64,000 nucleotides of DNA from Defluviitalea raffinosedens (GCF_016908775.1 NZ_JAFBEP010000005.1:1-64000); one strand, 5' to 3'; shown: positions 9,529-18,861, counted from the stretch's first letter. Notes: generated by a model not told the origin, from the letters alone. Made by a program: numbers and translations.

Positions 9529-11535
9529 TTATTTAGTAACTTCCACAATCGTTTTAAACAAATCACCATCAGTTTCTATGTCAAATCTTCCCTCATGGCT
9601 GTCCACAATGGATTTTGCAATCGCCAGGCCAAGACCTGACCCTTCGGTACTTCTTGATTCGTCTCCTCTTTTAAAGCGTTCAAGAAGTTCATCTATATTC
9701 TCCGGCAATTCGTACTTGGAAATATTTTTAAAAGTAATAACAACGCTATAATCTCTTTCAGTAATTGTAATATAAACTCTCGTATTTTCCAAAGTATATT
9801 TTACAATATTACTGATAATATTATCAAATACTCTCCACATCTTGCGTCCGTCAACCCAGGCAAATATATGAGGACTGTCAAAAGTGATCTTAAAATCCAA
9901 GTTGGCTGCCTGTATTTTTTCATCATATTCTGCCAAAGCTTGTTTAAGCAATTGAACAATATCCACTTTTTCTTTAGATAATTCAATATTGCCACTGGCC
10001 ATTTTAGAGACTTCAAATAAATCATCTATTAATACTTTGAGCCTTTTTGATTTTTTGTCTATAATCTCTATATATTTTTCCCTTTCTTCTTCACTAAGTT
10101 GTTTGTCTTTAAGAAGTTCCGTATAGTTGATTATAGAAGTAAGAGGGGTTCTAAGATCATGACTGACATTGGTAATAAGTTCTGTTTTTAATCTTTCACT
10201 TTTTACCTGTACCTTCTGTGAAGTATCTATTCCTTCTTTCAGGCGGTCCAAGTTTTCTGCCAGTTTTCCCAGAAGTCCTTTCTTGCTTCTTATGATTTGG
10301 CCATTTGCATTTCCTGCCAATATATCTTCTGAATACTTAAGCAATCGGTTAAAATATGCCACCTTGCTAAAAATATAAATCAGTACGCAGACACTAATGA
10401 TTAAACCAAAGGGGAAAAGGGCGAGTATATCACTCATTCCTAGCTCTCCTAAAGCTATTCCTGTTCCTATCCCTAAGAATGAAACAATTCCCAGTATAAG
10501 CAATATTTTAATTACACCACTTTTAAATAAAAAACTGCCCTCAAGAGATTTCTTAACGTTTACGATAAAACTCTTCTCCCATTCAGTTTTTATATGCTGA
10601 AGTGATTTAAAAACAGGCAGTAAAAATATAATCTGAATGATCAGTACAGTGAGCGCCACTGTATATACAGCAAAATCTGAAATATCCAAATAATAGTAGG
10701 GATAGTATTCTATGTACGTATAATGTGTGTTAATGAATAAAAGATTTAAAAGCAGAACACATATCCTCAGATCAATAGGATACCTGGAATAAATTTTTTT
10801 AAGAGGTTGTAAAATTTCGGAACACTCCGAAGCATATTTTTTCAAATAATAATAGCCAAGAACAATACTTGAAATCAGTGCAGTAATTCCAGTACCGAGT
10901 AATATGAGATAATTTGTCATTTCGTCCTGATAATCATACATATTTTCAACAATTAAACTGTGTTTCTTATCACTTTTGGGAATAGCGATGAATCCTGTTA
11001 AATCCTTTGTTATAAAAAAGCGATTAATAGACGTAAAGACATCATTTCCTTTGGTATGATAAGGAAATGTACAGACAAAAAAACTGGATTGCTGGATGGA
11101 GTCAAAATCTTCGTAGTTCTCCAGGTTCGTATAAATATTCCCTTTACGATCTTTTATATAATAATTAATATAACTTTGCTCATATTCAAACCTTTGCCTG
11201 TCAGTTACGATATTATACTCTTCAGTCACTTCTGTGGTATAAGTATACTCTTCATCTGTTTCTTCATCATATATTTCTGCAACAAACTCTTCATTTGTTT
11301 CTACGGGCACATTTTGCACATAAGATTCTCCAGGGCCCATATAAAATTGCTCAAATAAATATATAAAATCTTCCAATTCATCTGCAAACTCTCTGGTATT
11401 GAAATAACTGCCTTTTAAGTAATAACTGGCTTTATTCGCTAAAAAATCAGTGGTCCTAAAACCAAAGGAAAACAAAGCCAAAATAGTTAATGCATAAGCT
11501 ATGATTCTGATTTTACTTTTCAATTTTATATCCAA
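9529..11535 (-). CDS. Membrane sensor histidine kinase, partner of the response regulator upstream
   Basis: This 668-residue kinase has a membrane helix near residues 10-30, an acidic extracellular loop of about 170 residues rich in Glu and Tyr, and then several more hydrophobic helices between about 210 and 400. A HAMP-like linker follows, then a HisKA domain with the phospho-accepting histidine in NVSHDLRTPLTS and a HATPase domain ending in the G2-box GSGLGLAIAKSIVDSHEG. The overall C-terminal plan is PhoR/VanS-like. The frame begins with TTG at 11533-11535, preceded at 9 nt by AAGGTGG, and overlaps the end of the response regulator gene by 23 nt, so the two are translationally coupled. The signal sensed is not evident, and the high number of helices suggests a membrane-related stimulus. 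Confidence 0.93.
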   Translation of the reverse strand: MDIKLKSKIRIIAYALTILALFSFGFRTTDFLANKASYYLKGSYFNTREFADELEDFIYLFEQFYMGPGESYVQNVPVETNEEFVAEIYDEETDEEYTYTTEVTEEYNIVTDRQRFEYEQSYINYYIKDRKGNIYTNLENYEDFDSIQQSSFFVCTFPYHTKGNDVFTSINRFFITKDLTGFIAIPKSDKKHSLIVENMYDYQDEMTNYLILLGTGITALISSIVLGYYYLKKYASECSEILQPLKKIYSRYPIDLRICVLLLNLLFINTHYTYIEYYPYYYLDISDFAVYTVALTVLIIQIIFLLPVFKSLQHIKTEWEKSFIVNVKKSLEGSFLFKSGVIKILLILGIVSFLGIGTGIALGELGMSDILALFPFGLIISVCVLIYIFSKVAYFNRLLKYSEDILAGNANGQIIRSKKGLLGKLAENLDRLKEGIDTSQKVQVKSERLKTELITNVSHDLRTPLTSIINYTELLKDKQLSEEEREKYIEIIDKKSKRLKVLIDDLFEVSKMASGNIELSKEKVDIVQLLKQALAEYDEKIQAANLDFKITFDSPHIFAWVDGRKMWRVFDNIISNIVKYTLENTRVYITITERDYSVVITFKNISKYELPENIDELLERFKRGDESRSTEGSGLGLAIAKSIVDSHEGRFDIETDGDLFKTIVEVTK

Positions 11536-12205
11536 TTCCCCACACCACCTTTAAATATCTTGGTTCTTTCGGATTAATTTCAATTTTTTCCCTGATTCTT
11601 CTTATATGTACGGCTACGGTGTTTTCCGGATTATAACTGGGCTCATTCCATACTTTTTCGTAAATTTCATCTATCGAATATACTTTAGGAGCATTGAGCA
11701 TAAGAAGTTCCAGTATTTTATATTCTGTAGAAGTAAGCCTTACAGGTTCCCCATTAGCAATGACTTCTTTAGTGTCCTGATTTAAAATCAACCCGTTGAT
11801 GTCGATCACTCTTTTCATTCCTTGATAAACTCCCAATTTCATATATCTTCTCAGCTGAGATTTCACTCGGGCAATCAATTCAATAGGATTAAAGGGTTTA
11901 GTAACATAATCATCAGCCCCTATCTGAAGACCGAGCACCTTATCCGTATCTTCACTCTTGGCCGTCAACATAATAATGGGTATATTCATCTCTTCTCTTA
12001 TTTTAAATGTTGTATTAATTCCGTCCTGTCTTGGCATCATAATGTCCATAAGAACTAAATGTACTTCTTTTTCTTTCAAAATTTCCATTGCTTCAATACC
12101 GTCTTTTGCATGTAGTACGGTAATCCCTTCATTTCTTAAGTAAATCTCGATGGCATCTCTTATTTCTTTTTCATCATCAACCACTAGAACTGTATACTGA
12201 TCCAT
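11513..12205 (-). CDS. OmpR/PhoB-type response regulator
   Basis: About 230 residues: a receiver domain (VVDDEKEIRDA acidic pocket, phosphorylation site in LVLMDIMMPRQDG, conserved Lys in DDYVTKPFNP) followed by a winged-helix DNA-binding domain (LTSTEYKILELLMLN, ENTVAVHIRRIREKIE, VVWGIGYK). The best start is the ATG at 12203-12205 with a GAAGGAAGGG purine-rich site upstream; an upstream GTG in frame has no such site. It is co-transcribed with and overlaps the histidine kinase. A TATAAT lies about 40 nt upstream with a poor -35, which suits an autoregulated or activator-dependent promoter. Target genes are unknown; the adjacent surface hydrolase is a candidate only by position. Confidence 0.94.
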   Translation of the reverse strand: MDQYTVLVVDDEKEIRDAIEIYLRNEGITVLHAKDGIEAMEILKEKEVHLVLMDIMMPRQDGINTTFKIREEMNIPIIMLTAKSEDTDKVLGLQIGADDYVTKPFNPIELIARVKSQLRRYMKLGVYQGMKRVIDINGLILNQDTKEVIANGEPVRLTSTEYKILELLMLNAPKVYSIDEIYEKVWNEPSYNPENTVAVHIRRIREKIEINPKEPRYLKVVWGIGYKIEK

Positions 12206-12330
12206 ATTACACCCTTCCTTCACACAAGTTAAAAAGATTATATCACACCTCTCAAAATTTAAGTTTTACTTTATTATAAAGTCCAATATTTAAATTCTGC
12301 CGGATATAATTCTTAAATTTTTCTTAAGAT

Positions 12331-12353
12331 AAAAAAACACCCCTTAAGGGGTG
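12331..12353 (-). terminator. Terminator of chemosensory cluster 1
   Basis: A perfect palindrome CACCCCTTAAGGGGTG (12338-12353) overlaps the cheB stop codon and is followed on the minus strand by seven T (12331-12337). Confidence 0.92.
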
Positions 12354-13378
12354 ACCAATTTATAAATTGCTTCTGCCATATTATTTAATGGTATTTGCTT
12401 TTCAACTGCTCCGATATTAAATGCCACTTTAGGCATACCATAAACCACACAGGATTTCTCATCCTGTCCCAAAGTCATACTGCCTTTCTTCTTCATAGCA
12501 AGGAGTCCTTTTGCTCCATCATATCCCATTCCAGTCAGAATAATTCCCAGTGCCTGATCGCCCAGATGGTCGGCAACAGAATGGAACAATACATCTACAG
12601 AAGGGCAATGGCCATTGACCTTCTCTCCTTTGAAACATTCAATAACAAATTGAGTACCTGCTTTTTTTATCTTCATATGAAGCCCACCTGGAGCAATGAA
12701 TGCTTTCCCCGGTAATACGATATCCCCAGTCTCTGCTTCTTTAACCTCTAATAGACAAGCACTATTTAATCTTTCCGCATACATTTTGGTAAATACCGGA
12801 GGCATATGCTGTACGATCACTATGCCAGGCATAGTGGGGGGAAGCTTAGTTAAAATATTGTATAAAGCTTCTGTCCCTCCTGTAGAAGCACCTATGGCAA
12901 TCATTTTTATATCTCGTTTCTGCCTGGTTTGAGATGTAATTACAGCACCGCTTTCCAAAGAAGCATTTTTATTTAATATTTTTGCCGTAGAGGCAATCTT
13001 TATTTTTAAAATAAGCTCATTGATAAACTGTTCTCTTGCCTTGGGGTCTACGCCCTGGGGTTTGGATACAAAATCTACCGCCCCGGCATTTAAGGCATTA
13101 AATACATTTTCACTGACAGAACTTACAACCACTGTAGGAATAGGATATTGAGGCATAAGCTTTTTTAAAAATTCAATTCCATTCATCCTTGGCATTTCCA
13201 CATCCAACGTCATGACATGAGGATGGTACTGTAAAATCTTATCTCTTGCCTCATAAGGGTTAGATGCCGTGGCAACGACTTCTATCCCTTTATCCTCTGA
13301 AAGCCTTTTTGCAAGCATTTGTCTAAATACAATAGAATCATCTACAATAAGCACCTTTAGTTTTCTTTGATTAATCAA
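12344..13378 (-). CDS. cheB: Chemotaxis receptor glutamate methylesterase/deamidase CheB
   Basis: 344 residues with the canonical two-domain plan. The N-terminal receiver has its acidic pocket in LIVDDS, phosphorylated Asp in HVMTLDVEMPRMNG and Lys in FVSKP. A linker leads to the C-terminal methylesterase with catalytic Ser in GASTGGTEAL, His in IVQHMPPVFT and Asp in GMGYDGAKGL. CheB removes methyl groups from receptor glutamates, resetting sensitivity, and is activated by CheA phosphorylation. It lies 6 nt after cheR and is the last gene of cluster 1, just before a strong terminator. The cluster has no working cheA, so the phosphate donor must come from elsewhere, possibly the CheA at 57498. 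Confidence 0.97.
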   Translation of the reverse strand: MINQRKLKVLIVDDSIVFRQMLAKRLSEDKGIEVVATASNPYEARDKILQYHPHVMTLDVEMPRMNGIEFLKKLMPQYPIPTVVVSSVSENVFNALNAGAVDFVSKPQGVDPKAREQFINELILKIKIASTAKILNKNASLESGAVITSQTRQKRDIKMIAIGASTGGTEALYNILTKLPPTMPGIVIVQHMPPVFTKMYAERLNSACLLEVKEAETGDIVLPGKAFIAPGGLHMKIKKAGTQFVIECFKGEKVNGHCPSVDVLFHSVADHLGDQALGIILTGMGYDGAKGLLAMKKKGSMTLGQDEKSCVVYGMPKVAFNIGAVEKQIPLNNMAEAIYKLVTP

Positions 13379-13384
13379 AACAAT

Positions 13385-14212
13385 CTATTCCTTTCTATAA
13401 AGAGCAGGCATAACATATTTATATCCTGTTTCATTGCGATTTATGGATTCTGAATGACCAATAAACAAGTACCCCCCAGGTTCCGTAATTTCATAAAACT
13501 TATTGATAAGTTTCCTTTTTGTTTCAGCATCAAAATAGATCATAACATTTCGACAAAAAATCACATGAAATTTTTTTCGGAATGGAAACTCCGCACTGTT
13601 TAAGTTAAATCTCCTAAAAATTACTTCTTTTTTTATTTCGTCGGAAATCGCATACTCTTTGTCATTAAGGCGGTTAAAATAATTGAGCTGCCAATGTTTG
13701 GGCAGAACAGAAATGCTCTCCTTGGAATATACCCCCCGTATAGCTTTTTCCAAAGCTTTAGTAGATATATCCGTTGCCAGTATTCTGGTATCCCAGAAAC
13801 CTTTATTCGCCCCAAAATAATCCGCCATAATCATTGCCAATGTATAAGGTTCCTCTCCGCTGGAACACCCTGCACTCCATATTCTTAGATCTTTCTTGGA
13901 TGCTTCAACAGAAGCCAGATAAGGCAATATTTTATCTTTAAAATACATAAAGTGTTCAGATTCCCGCATAAAGAAAGTATGATTTGTTGTAAGTTTATTA
14001 ATTAAAGTCTTTACAGCCTCTCCTGTTTTATCTGCCTGAATATAATCAAAGTAGCTGGAAAAACTATCAAAATTGCCCTGTGAAATAATATTTTGAAGCC
14101 TTCCTATAACAAGACTCTTTTTTTCTGGCTTAAAATTGATGCCATAGTATTTTTTCATATACTCAGCAAGCTTTTTAAATTCTTTTTCTGTAATGTTCAG
14201 CATTGGCTTCAC
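13385..14212 (-). CDS. cheR: Chemotaxis receptor methyltransferase CheR
   Basis: 275 residues with an N-terminal helical CheR domain and a Rossmann SAM-binding domain (RIWSAGCSSGEEPYTLAM for the SAM loop, ILATDISTKALEKA, VIFCRNVMIYFD). The enzyme methylates glutamates on receptor coiled coils using S-adenosylmethionine. It sits between the cluster 1 MCP and cheB. In many bacteria CheR docks on a C-terminal receptor pentapeptide, and the MCP directly upstream ends in EFGKY, which has the required pair of aromatic residues. A hairpin with a short T run (14228-14256) lies between the MCP and cheR and may lower expression of cheR and cheB relative to the receptor. Confidence 0.97.
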   Translation of the reverse strand: MKPMLNITEKEFKKLAEYMKKYYGINFKPEKKSLVIGRLQNIISQGNFDSFSSYFDYIQADKTGEAVKTLINKLTTNHTFFMRESEHFMYFKDKILPYLASVEASKKDLRIWSAGCSSGEEPYTLAMIMADYFGANKGFWDTRILATDISTKALEKAIRGVYSKESISVLPKHWQLNYFNRLNDKEYAISDEIKKEVIFRRFNLNSAEFPFRKKFHVIFCRNVMIYFDAETKRKLINKFYEITEPGGYLFIGHSESINRNETGYKYVMPALYRKE

Positions 14213-14227
14213 CTTTCATATTATATC

Positions 14228-14256
14228 AAAAAGCAGAGAACTTGTAGAGTTCTCTG
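14228..14256 (-). terminator. Intercistronic terminator-like hairpin between MCP and cheR
   Basis: On the minus strand stem CAGAGAACT pairs with AGTTCTCTG across a 5-nt loop and is followed by CTTTTTG. It may act as a leaky terminator or mRNA-stabilising end within cluster 1. Confidence 0.6.
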
Positions 14257-14271
14257 TTTTATATAAAGAGA

Positions 14272-16101
14272 TTAATATTTACCAAATTCCTTATCATCTA
14301 AATCTATTCTTATTTGTGGCATCATAGTTTCATTATATTCGCCCTTAGGGGACAAAAAATTACTTCTGTTTTCCATAGTCCTTAGCATTTTCAGCATTTC
14401 AGAATTGAGCGAACCAGAATTGCTTTTTAGATTATTCCTTTTTAGTTTAAACTGATTAACAAGATCCTTAAGAAGCTCTGCCTGACTGGATAATTCTTCG
14501 CTGGCAGCAGCACTTTCTTCGGAAGTGGTAGAGTTGTTTTGAACCACCTGGGATACCTGATTAATTGCCTGACTAATCTGTGCAATCCCTGAAGCTTGCT
14601 CATTAGAAGCTATAGCAATTTCTCTTACTAAATCTGCAGCCTTTGCAACCTCTTCTACGATTTGATTTAAGGCTGTTGCTGTAAAATTGGCTATTGTTGT
14701 TCCATCATTTACTTTCTTGATGGATTCTTCAATCATTGCTGTGGTTTCTTTCGCTGCATCCGCTGAACGGGCTGCTAAGTTTCTTACTTCTTCTGCCACT
14801 ACAGCGAATCCTTTTCCGTGCTGTCCTGCTCTGGCTGCTTCAACAGCTGCATTTAATGCAAGGATATTGGTTTGGAATGCAATATCGTCTATCACCTTTA
14901 TAATCTTTGAAATATTATTGGAAGACTCATTAATTTCTGTCATGGCTGAAAGCATATCTTTCATCTGCTGTTTGCCTTCAGCCGCCCTGTTTTTAGCAAT
15001 TGTCGCAAGCTCATTGGCTTGATTCGCGTTCTCTGCATTCTCCTGCGTTTGAGTGGCAATTTCTTCAATAGAAGAAGTAATCTCTTCGATTGAACTTGCC
15101 TGTTCTGTTGAACCCTGAGACAAGGCCTGGCTGGCTGCTGCTACCTGTTTTGATGCGGAAGCTACCTGTTCCGAGGCCGAATTAATATTACTCAATACTT
15201 CATTATTCTTTTCGATCATTTCTGAGAGTTTTCTTCCTAAAAGGTCATTCTCTGATCTTACTTTAACCTCTACGGTTAAATCGCCATTGGCAATCTTTTC
15301 AACTGCCAGTGCCTGTTCTCTTATATTGGCAATCATTTTGCCAAAAGATTGCATAAGCCTTCCGATTTCATCCTTCCTGTCTCCATGAATATCCACATTC
15401 ACATCACCCAGTGCAAGTTGATCGGCTGCATTCATGAGCTGGATTACAGGATGGCTGATACTTCTGGAGATAAAAAATCCAAGAAACACTGCCATAAGAA
15501 GACCCACAAGAATAATTATAAGCATAACTACAGTGGATACTGATGCAGTCCTACTGTTTGTCTCTGCAGCCTGTCTGGCCAAATCAATTTTTAATTGCAG
15601 CAACCGTTCAATAGAGTCTTGTACTGCTGTTGCGATGGGAGCGCCGTCGGTATATAAACTTTTGAAAGCTACATCTTCCTGCCCTAGCTTAATATAATTA
15701 TCTATTTTACTTTTATATTCTTCGTAATCATAAATACTGTTTTTCAACTGTTCAAAAGCAACTCTTACTTCATCGCTATTAATTTTTTCTTCAAAATTAG
15801 CAAAAAGTTCATTAATCTCGTAAGTTAATTCATCATATTCCTTCCACTTGTCCTCCCTAAAGGAGGCATCGGTATTGATAATTAAATCTCTTAATATTAC
15901 CCGCTTTAATTGATAATCCTGCATAATTCTTGTCAAATCATCCAGCGCATCGGTATGATATTCATACAATTCTGCATCCAAATCGGCAATCTTCTGTATA
16001 TCTAAAACCCCTATACCCCCAATAATGCCTGCGATAAAAGCAACAAGTAAGAAAGATAAAATCAATTTTTTACCAATATTCATATTATGGAACCATTTCA
16101 T
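14272..16101 (-). CDS. Methyl-accepting chemotaxis protein with four-helix-bundle-type sensor, cluster 1
   Basis: This 609-residue receptor has a first membrane helix at about residues 10-33, a helical periplasmic-side region of about 150 residues of 4HB_MCP type and a second helix near 187-212. A HAMP domain ([20 protein letters not shown]) leads into the signalling domain with tip [21 protein letters not shown] roughly 60-residue flexible tail ends in [10 protein letters not shown]. The last five residues match the general pattern of a CheR-tethering pentapeptide (aromatic, two residues, aromatic at the end). The receptor in cluster 2 shares the same N-terminal motif (MKWFHNM) and the same tail, so the two are paralogues. 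It lies between cheW and cheR. Confidence 0.96.
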   Translation of the reverse strand: MKWFHNMNIGKKLILSFLLVAFIAGIIGGIGVLDIQKIADLDAELYEYHTDALDDLTRIMQDYQLKRVILRDLIINTDASFREDKWKEYDELTYEINELFANFEEKINSDEVRVAFEQLKNSIYDYEEYKSKIDNYIKLGQEDVAFKSLYTDGAPIATAVQDSIERLLQLKIDLARQAAETNSRTASVSTVVMLIIILVGLLMAVFLGFFISRSISHPVIQLMNAADQLALGDVNVDIHGDRKDEIGRLMQSFGKMIANIREQALAVEKIANGDLTVEVKVRSENDLLGRKLSEMIEKNNEVLSNINSASEQVASASKQVAAASQALSQGSTEQASSIEEITSSIEEIATQTQENAENANQANELATIAKNRAAEGKQQMKDMLSAMTEINESSNNISKIIKVIDDIAFQTNILALNAAVEAARAGQHGKGFAVVAEEVRNLAARSADAAKETTAMIEESIKKVNDGTTIANFTATALNQIVEEVAKAADLVREIAIASNEQASGIAQISQAINQVSQVVQNNSTTSEESAAASEELSSQAELLKDLVNQFKLKRNNLKSNSGSLNSEMLKMLRTMENRSNFLSPKGEYNETMMPQIRIDLDDKEFGKY

Positions 16102-16138
16102 GCCGCATCATCCCCTTGAATAATTTATCGATCATTTT

Positions 16139-16630
16139 CTAAAATGTTTGTGAAAGATCTTCAATTTCGTCTTCATTGAGCAATTTTTGACAATCAAGAA
16201 TAAGTTTTACGTTTTGATCAATTTTTCCAATAGCTTTGATATATTTATTCTGGCTACCTCGATTCACTTGTGGCGGAGATACAATGTTTCCTTCATCTAT
16301 GGATAGTACTTCCGACACTGTATCTACTATAAGACCAATGGATATTTCACCGATATCTATCACGATAATGCAAGTTCTGTCGTCGTATTCTCTTGGTTCT
16401 TTCTTAAATCGAAGCCTGATGTCCATTACAGGGATAATTTTACCTCGTAAATTAATTATACCTTTTATGTATTCAGGCAGCTCCGGTACTTCTGTAATGG
16501 TCTGCATACCAATGATTTCTGTAACATATCGGACTTCGATTGCATACTCCTCTGCTCCAATCGAAAAAGTTAAAAATTTACCCTTTTGAGTATCTTCTTC
16601 TACCATCAAACTATCCATTTCTTCTCCCAT
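16139..16630 (-). CDS. cheW: Chemotaxis adaptor protein CheW, cluster 1
   Basis: 163 residues forming a CheW SH3-like adaptor domain ([51 protein letters not shown]). CheW links receptor tips to the kinase CheA. It is close to the CheW at 56989, sharing EVPELPEYI and [14 protein letters not shown]. The ATG is preceded by GGGGG at 8 nt. Directly upstream, 13 nt away, lies the end of a decayed cheA, the same gene order as in cluster 2. It could therefore serve the CheA encoded at 57498 or another chromosomal CheA. Confidence 0.96.
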   Translation of the reverse strand: MGEEMDSLMVEEDTQKGKFLTFSIGAEEYAIEVRYVTEIIGMQTITEVPELPEYIKGIINLRGKIIPVMDIRLRFKKEPREYDDRTCIIVIDIGEISIGLIVDTVSEVLSIDEGNIVSPPQVNRGSQNKYIKAIGKIDQNVKLILDCQKLLNEDEIEDLSQTF

Positions 16631-16643
16631 GGCTTAGGCCCCC

Positions 16644-17300
16644 TCATTGTCCCATTATTGAATTTGCAAAACCGGTTATATCAAAAATCAGGCTGACACT
16701 TACATCTCACCGCAATGTGCATCCTCCATCTTCTTTAACCTCTTTAGAACGCTCGAAGCCCAAAATTATCTGATATTGTATTTGGTAGAAGAATATAATG
16801 GCGCTTTGTAAAAATGATTAAGAGGCAGCCCCTTAAGTTCCGGATGCTGGGTTTAATACCTGAGATATAACCAGTTCTCCTGCAATATCCATAAACACTA
16901 CAGTTTTGATCCGTTGACACTTATTAAACTAAATAAACAGCGGCATTTTTTTCATACCTTTCAGCTATATGCTGATCTTTTGCACATTTCTTTTGGTCCA
17001 AATTGATCGTTTGATTGTGCTGTATGGCTCCAGATTGAGTCTTTCAAGGAATATGATGCCTGACAAAAATAAACGAAACTCTTTAAGACTTTTATCTGAT
17101 TTAAAATATGCCATAAAATATGCCATAAAGCTTTCATTTGTGACTATTTTTGTGTTTTTCTTCAGACAATTCTTTTATAATATGCATTATGCCAAAGGCA
17201 ATCTCACTTAATTTATGGGCAACTTCAAAAACCCTGATACTTTCATCCCTTAAGCTGCTTCAAAAAAAGATTGATGCCATTTTGGCATATTGTAATCTTC
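16644..17300 (-). pseudogene. Decayed cheA (histidine kinase) remnant
   Basis: The 690-nt gap between cheY and cheW encodes scattered CheA fragments on the minus strand. Its end reads GCTLR-stop-DVSVSLIFDI, then continues to a stop at 16644. It aligns with the C-terminus GCTLLGDGSISLILDV of the intact CheA at 57498, with a Gly codon turned into TGA. Around 16845-16892 lies MDIAGELVISQVLNP, matching the P3 dimerisation motif MDLVGEMVIAEAMV. Near 17160-17260 ESIRVFEVAHKLSE resembles the P1 phosphotransfer helix around the phospho-accepting histidine. P2, P4 and most of P5 are missing and frames are broken. Position and order equal those of cheA in cluster 2. The C-terminal match is strong; the P1 match is tentative. 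Confidence 0.82.
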
Positions 17301-17322
17301 TTATGCCGACTGGAAACAGATA

Positions 17323-17676
17323 TTAAAATTTACTTAATGCTTTGACCACTGTTTCTTCTTTGAAAGGTTTTACTATAAAACCCTTAGCTCCCAGCATAAT
17401 CGCTTCTTTTACAAAACTCTCCTGACCTAAAGCAGTAATCATAACAACATTTGCGTTTTTATCATACTCTTTTATTTGTCTTAAGGATTCTATCCCATCC
17501 ATTTCAGGCATTGTAATATCCATCGTTACAATATCCGGTTTAAGTACTTTATACTTGTCTATTGCTTCGTATCCATTACCTGCTTCACCTATAACTTCAA
17601 ATCCATTATTTTCAAGCATAAGCTTTAAACTGCTTCTTATAAACATTGCGTCATCTACAATCAATATTTTTTTCAT
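17323..17676 (-). CDS. cheY: Single-domain chemotaxis response regulator CheY
   Basis: 117 residues, a lone receiver domain: acidic pair in ILIVDDA, phosphorylation Asp in PDIVTMDITMPEMDG, Thr/Ala switch in VMITALGQ and Lys in FIVKPFKEE. CheY-P normally binds the flagellar switch. It lies between the receiver gene at 17727 and the cheA remnant. No CheX, CheC or CheZ is seen nearby. Because CheA of this cluster is dead, phosphorylation must come from another kinase. The sequence is typical and looks functional. Confidence 0.94.
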   Translation of the reverse strand: MKKILIVDDAMFIRSSLKLMLENNGFEVIGEAGNGYEAIDKYKVLKPDIVTMDITMPEMDGIESLRQIKEYDKNANVVMITALGQESFVKEAIMLGAKGFIVKPFKEETVVKALSKF

Positions 17677-17726
17677 ATATACACCCTTTCATCCTATAAT
17701 TTAATTTCAAATTTTATTATTATAAC

Positions 17727-18122
17727 TTAGTCAATAAGTTTTAATTCCTTCATGGCACTTATAATATTTTCAATTTCAATAGGCTTAGTTATATACACTT
17801 CATATTCTTTCTTAGAATCATCAACCTTAACTTCTGTTTCGCTGAGTGCACTGATCATAATCACTTTGCACCTCTTGGAATCTTGAATTTTCTTTCTTCT
17901 TTCTATTTCTCTGATTGTATTTAATGCCTTTAGTCCATCAATCTTTGGCATCATAATATCAAGGCATAATAAATCATAAGGGTTTCCTGAATCATGTGCG
18001 ATGGCAAAAGCCTCAACAGTTTCTATTCCATCCACTGTCATATCACATTCTCCATATTTAGAAAGAAACTTAAACAGATATTTTCTGCTGACAAAATCGT
18101 CTTCTGCAATTAATATTCTCAT
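17727..18122 (-). CDS. Stand-alone receiver protein, cluster 1
   Basis: 131 residues comprising a receiver domain with ILIAEDDFVSRKYL, phosphorylation Asp in LCLDIMMPKIDG, switch residues in MISAL and Lys in ITKPIEIENI, and no output domain. It is clearly paralogous to the receiver at 52390: both share SRK-L--FLS-YGECD and LDIMMPKIDG. In cluster 2 the paralogue follows a hybrid kinase with an HPt module, which suggests that these proteins receive phosphate from such a relay. An ATG at 18120-18122 is favoured because GGGGG lies 6 nt upstream, while the ATG two codons earlier is too close to it. The role is unknown; it differs from CheY in having an insert before the switch strand. Confidence 0.9.
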   Translation of the reverse strand: MRILIAEDDFVSRKYLFKFLSKYGECDMTVDGIETVEAFAIAHDSGNPYDLLCLDIMMPKIDGLKALNTIREIERRKKIQDSKRCKVIMISALSETEVKVDDSKKEYEVYITKPIEIENIISAMKELKLID

Positions 18123-18157
18123 TATCATCCCCCATTTTTAATCTGGTTTTTACTAAA

Positions 18158-18739
18158 TCAGCTGGTTTCCAGCACTTTTCTTATCGTTGTAAGAACACTG
18201 TCTTTTAGCTGACAAGTATAACCTGTAATTTTCCAACGGAACGTGGTAGCCAGCATAATTCCTTTAATAATATCCGTCAATTCCTGGGCTGTATAATAAT
18301 GGCCAATTTCTCCTCTTTCCTGACCAATTTCTATAACTTGAGTAATAAACCGCAAACGATTAGTAAAAATCTCTGTGATCATTTGGCGGGTGTGATCATA
18401 ATGCGTTAATACTTCGTAATTTAAAATAATGGATGCAAGAGCAGGATAGGTCTCGTATAATTCAACAAATGACTTGATATATTCAATAATCTTGTCTTTA
18501 CAAGAAATATCTTTTTTTATAACCGTATTGGCAATCATTGAATCAAATTGAGAAAAATATTCAAGAACTGCAACCAGAACATCATCCAGCTTGTCAAAGT
18601 GCTTATATAAAAGCGATTCAGATATTCCTTGTTTTTCTGCGATTTTTTTGGTAGATAAACCCTGTATCCCGTTTTCACTGATAATATCAATTGCAGCTAA
18701 AATAATACTGTCTCTTCTTGTTGGAAATCCTTTTAACAT
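18158..18739 (-). CDS. TetR-family regulator heading chemosensory cluster 1
   Basis: 193 residues: an N-terminal TetR helix-turn-helix (SIILAAIDII, LSTKKIAEKQGISESLLYKH) and a helical ligand-binding/dimerisation C-terminal domain. TetR proteins usually repress genes by binding palindromes and release them on ligand binding. It is the first gene of the cluster, 35 nt before the receiver gene. It resembles the TetR at 59558, which heads cluster 2 (shared R-RR-SIIL-AI and S-KEIA/STKKIA). A 16-bp palindrome lies just after its predicted transcription start, so autoregulation is likely. The same palindrome lies before the MCP gene at 1400. The inducing ligand is not known. Confidence 0.92.
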   Translation of the reverse strand: MLKGFPTRRDSIILAAIDIISENGIQGLSTKKIAEKQGISESLLYKHFDKLDDVLVAVLEYFSQFDSMIANTVIKKDISCKDKIIEYIKSFVELYETYPALASIILNYEVLTHYDHTRQMITEIFTNRLRFITQVIEIGQERGEIGHYYTAQELTDIIKGIMLATTFRWKITGYTCQLKDSVLTTIRKVLETS

Positions 18740-18753
18740 TCGATCCCTCCTGA

Positions 18754-18769
18754 GAGTGAATTTTCACTC
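18754..18769. promoter_or_regulatory. 16-bp palindromic operator at the tetR (cluster 1) promoter
   Basis: The plus strand reads GAGTGAATTTTCACTC, arms of 7 bp around TT. The minus strand is identical to 1357-1372. It lies about 6 bp after the predicted start of transcription and 15 bp before the tetR start codon, where a bound dimer would block transcription. Confidence 0.75.
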
Positions 18770-18781
18770 ACCTTTAATTCC

Positions 18782-18809
18782 ATTATATACCTAGTATTTC
18801 ACTTGTCAA
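18782..18809 (-). promoter_or_regulatory. Consensus promoter of chemosensory cluster 1
   Basis: On the minus strand TTGACA (18804-18809) and TATAAT (18782-18787) are both perfect, spaced 16 bp. Such a strong promoter would need repression, in line with the palindromic operator just downstream. Confidence 0.85.
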
Positions 18810-18861
18810 TGAGTATTCTAAAAATCATGTAGAAATTCAAAGGAAATAAGGAGAAAATTGC

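Noticed and set aside
16969-17211. Plus-strand frame of 80 codons in the cheY-cheW gap
   Set aside because: It is antisense to the cheA remnant and shows no domain or ribosome site.
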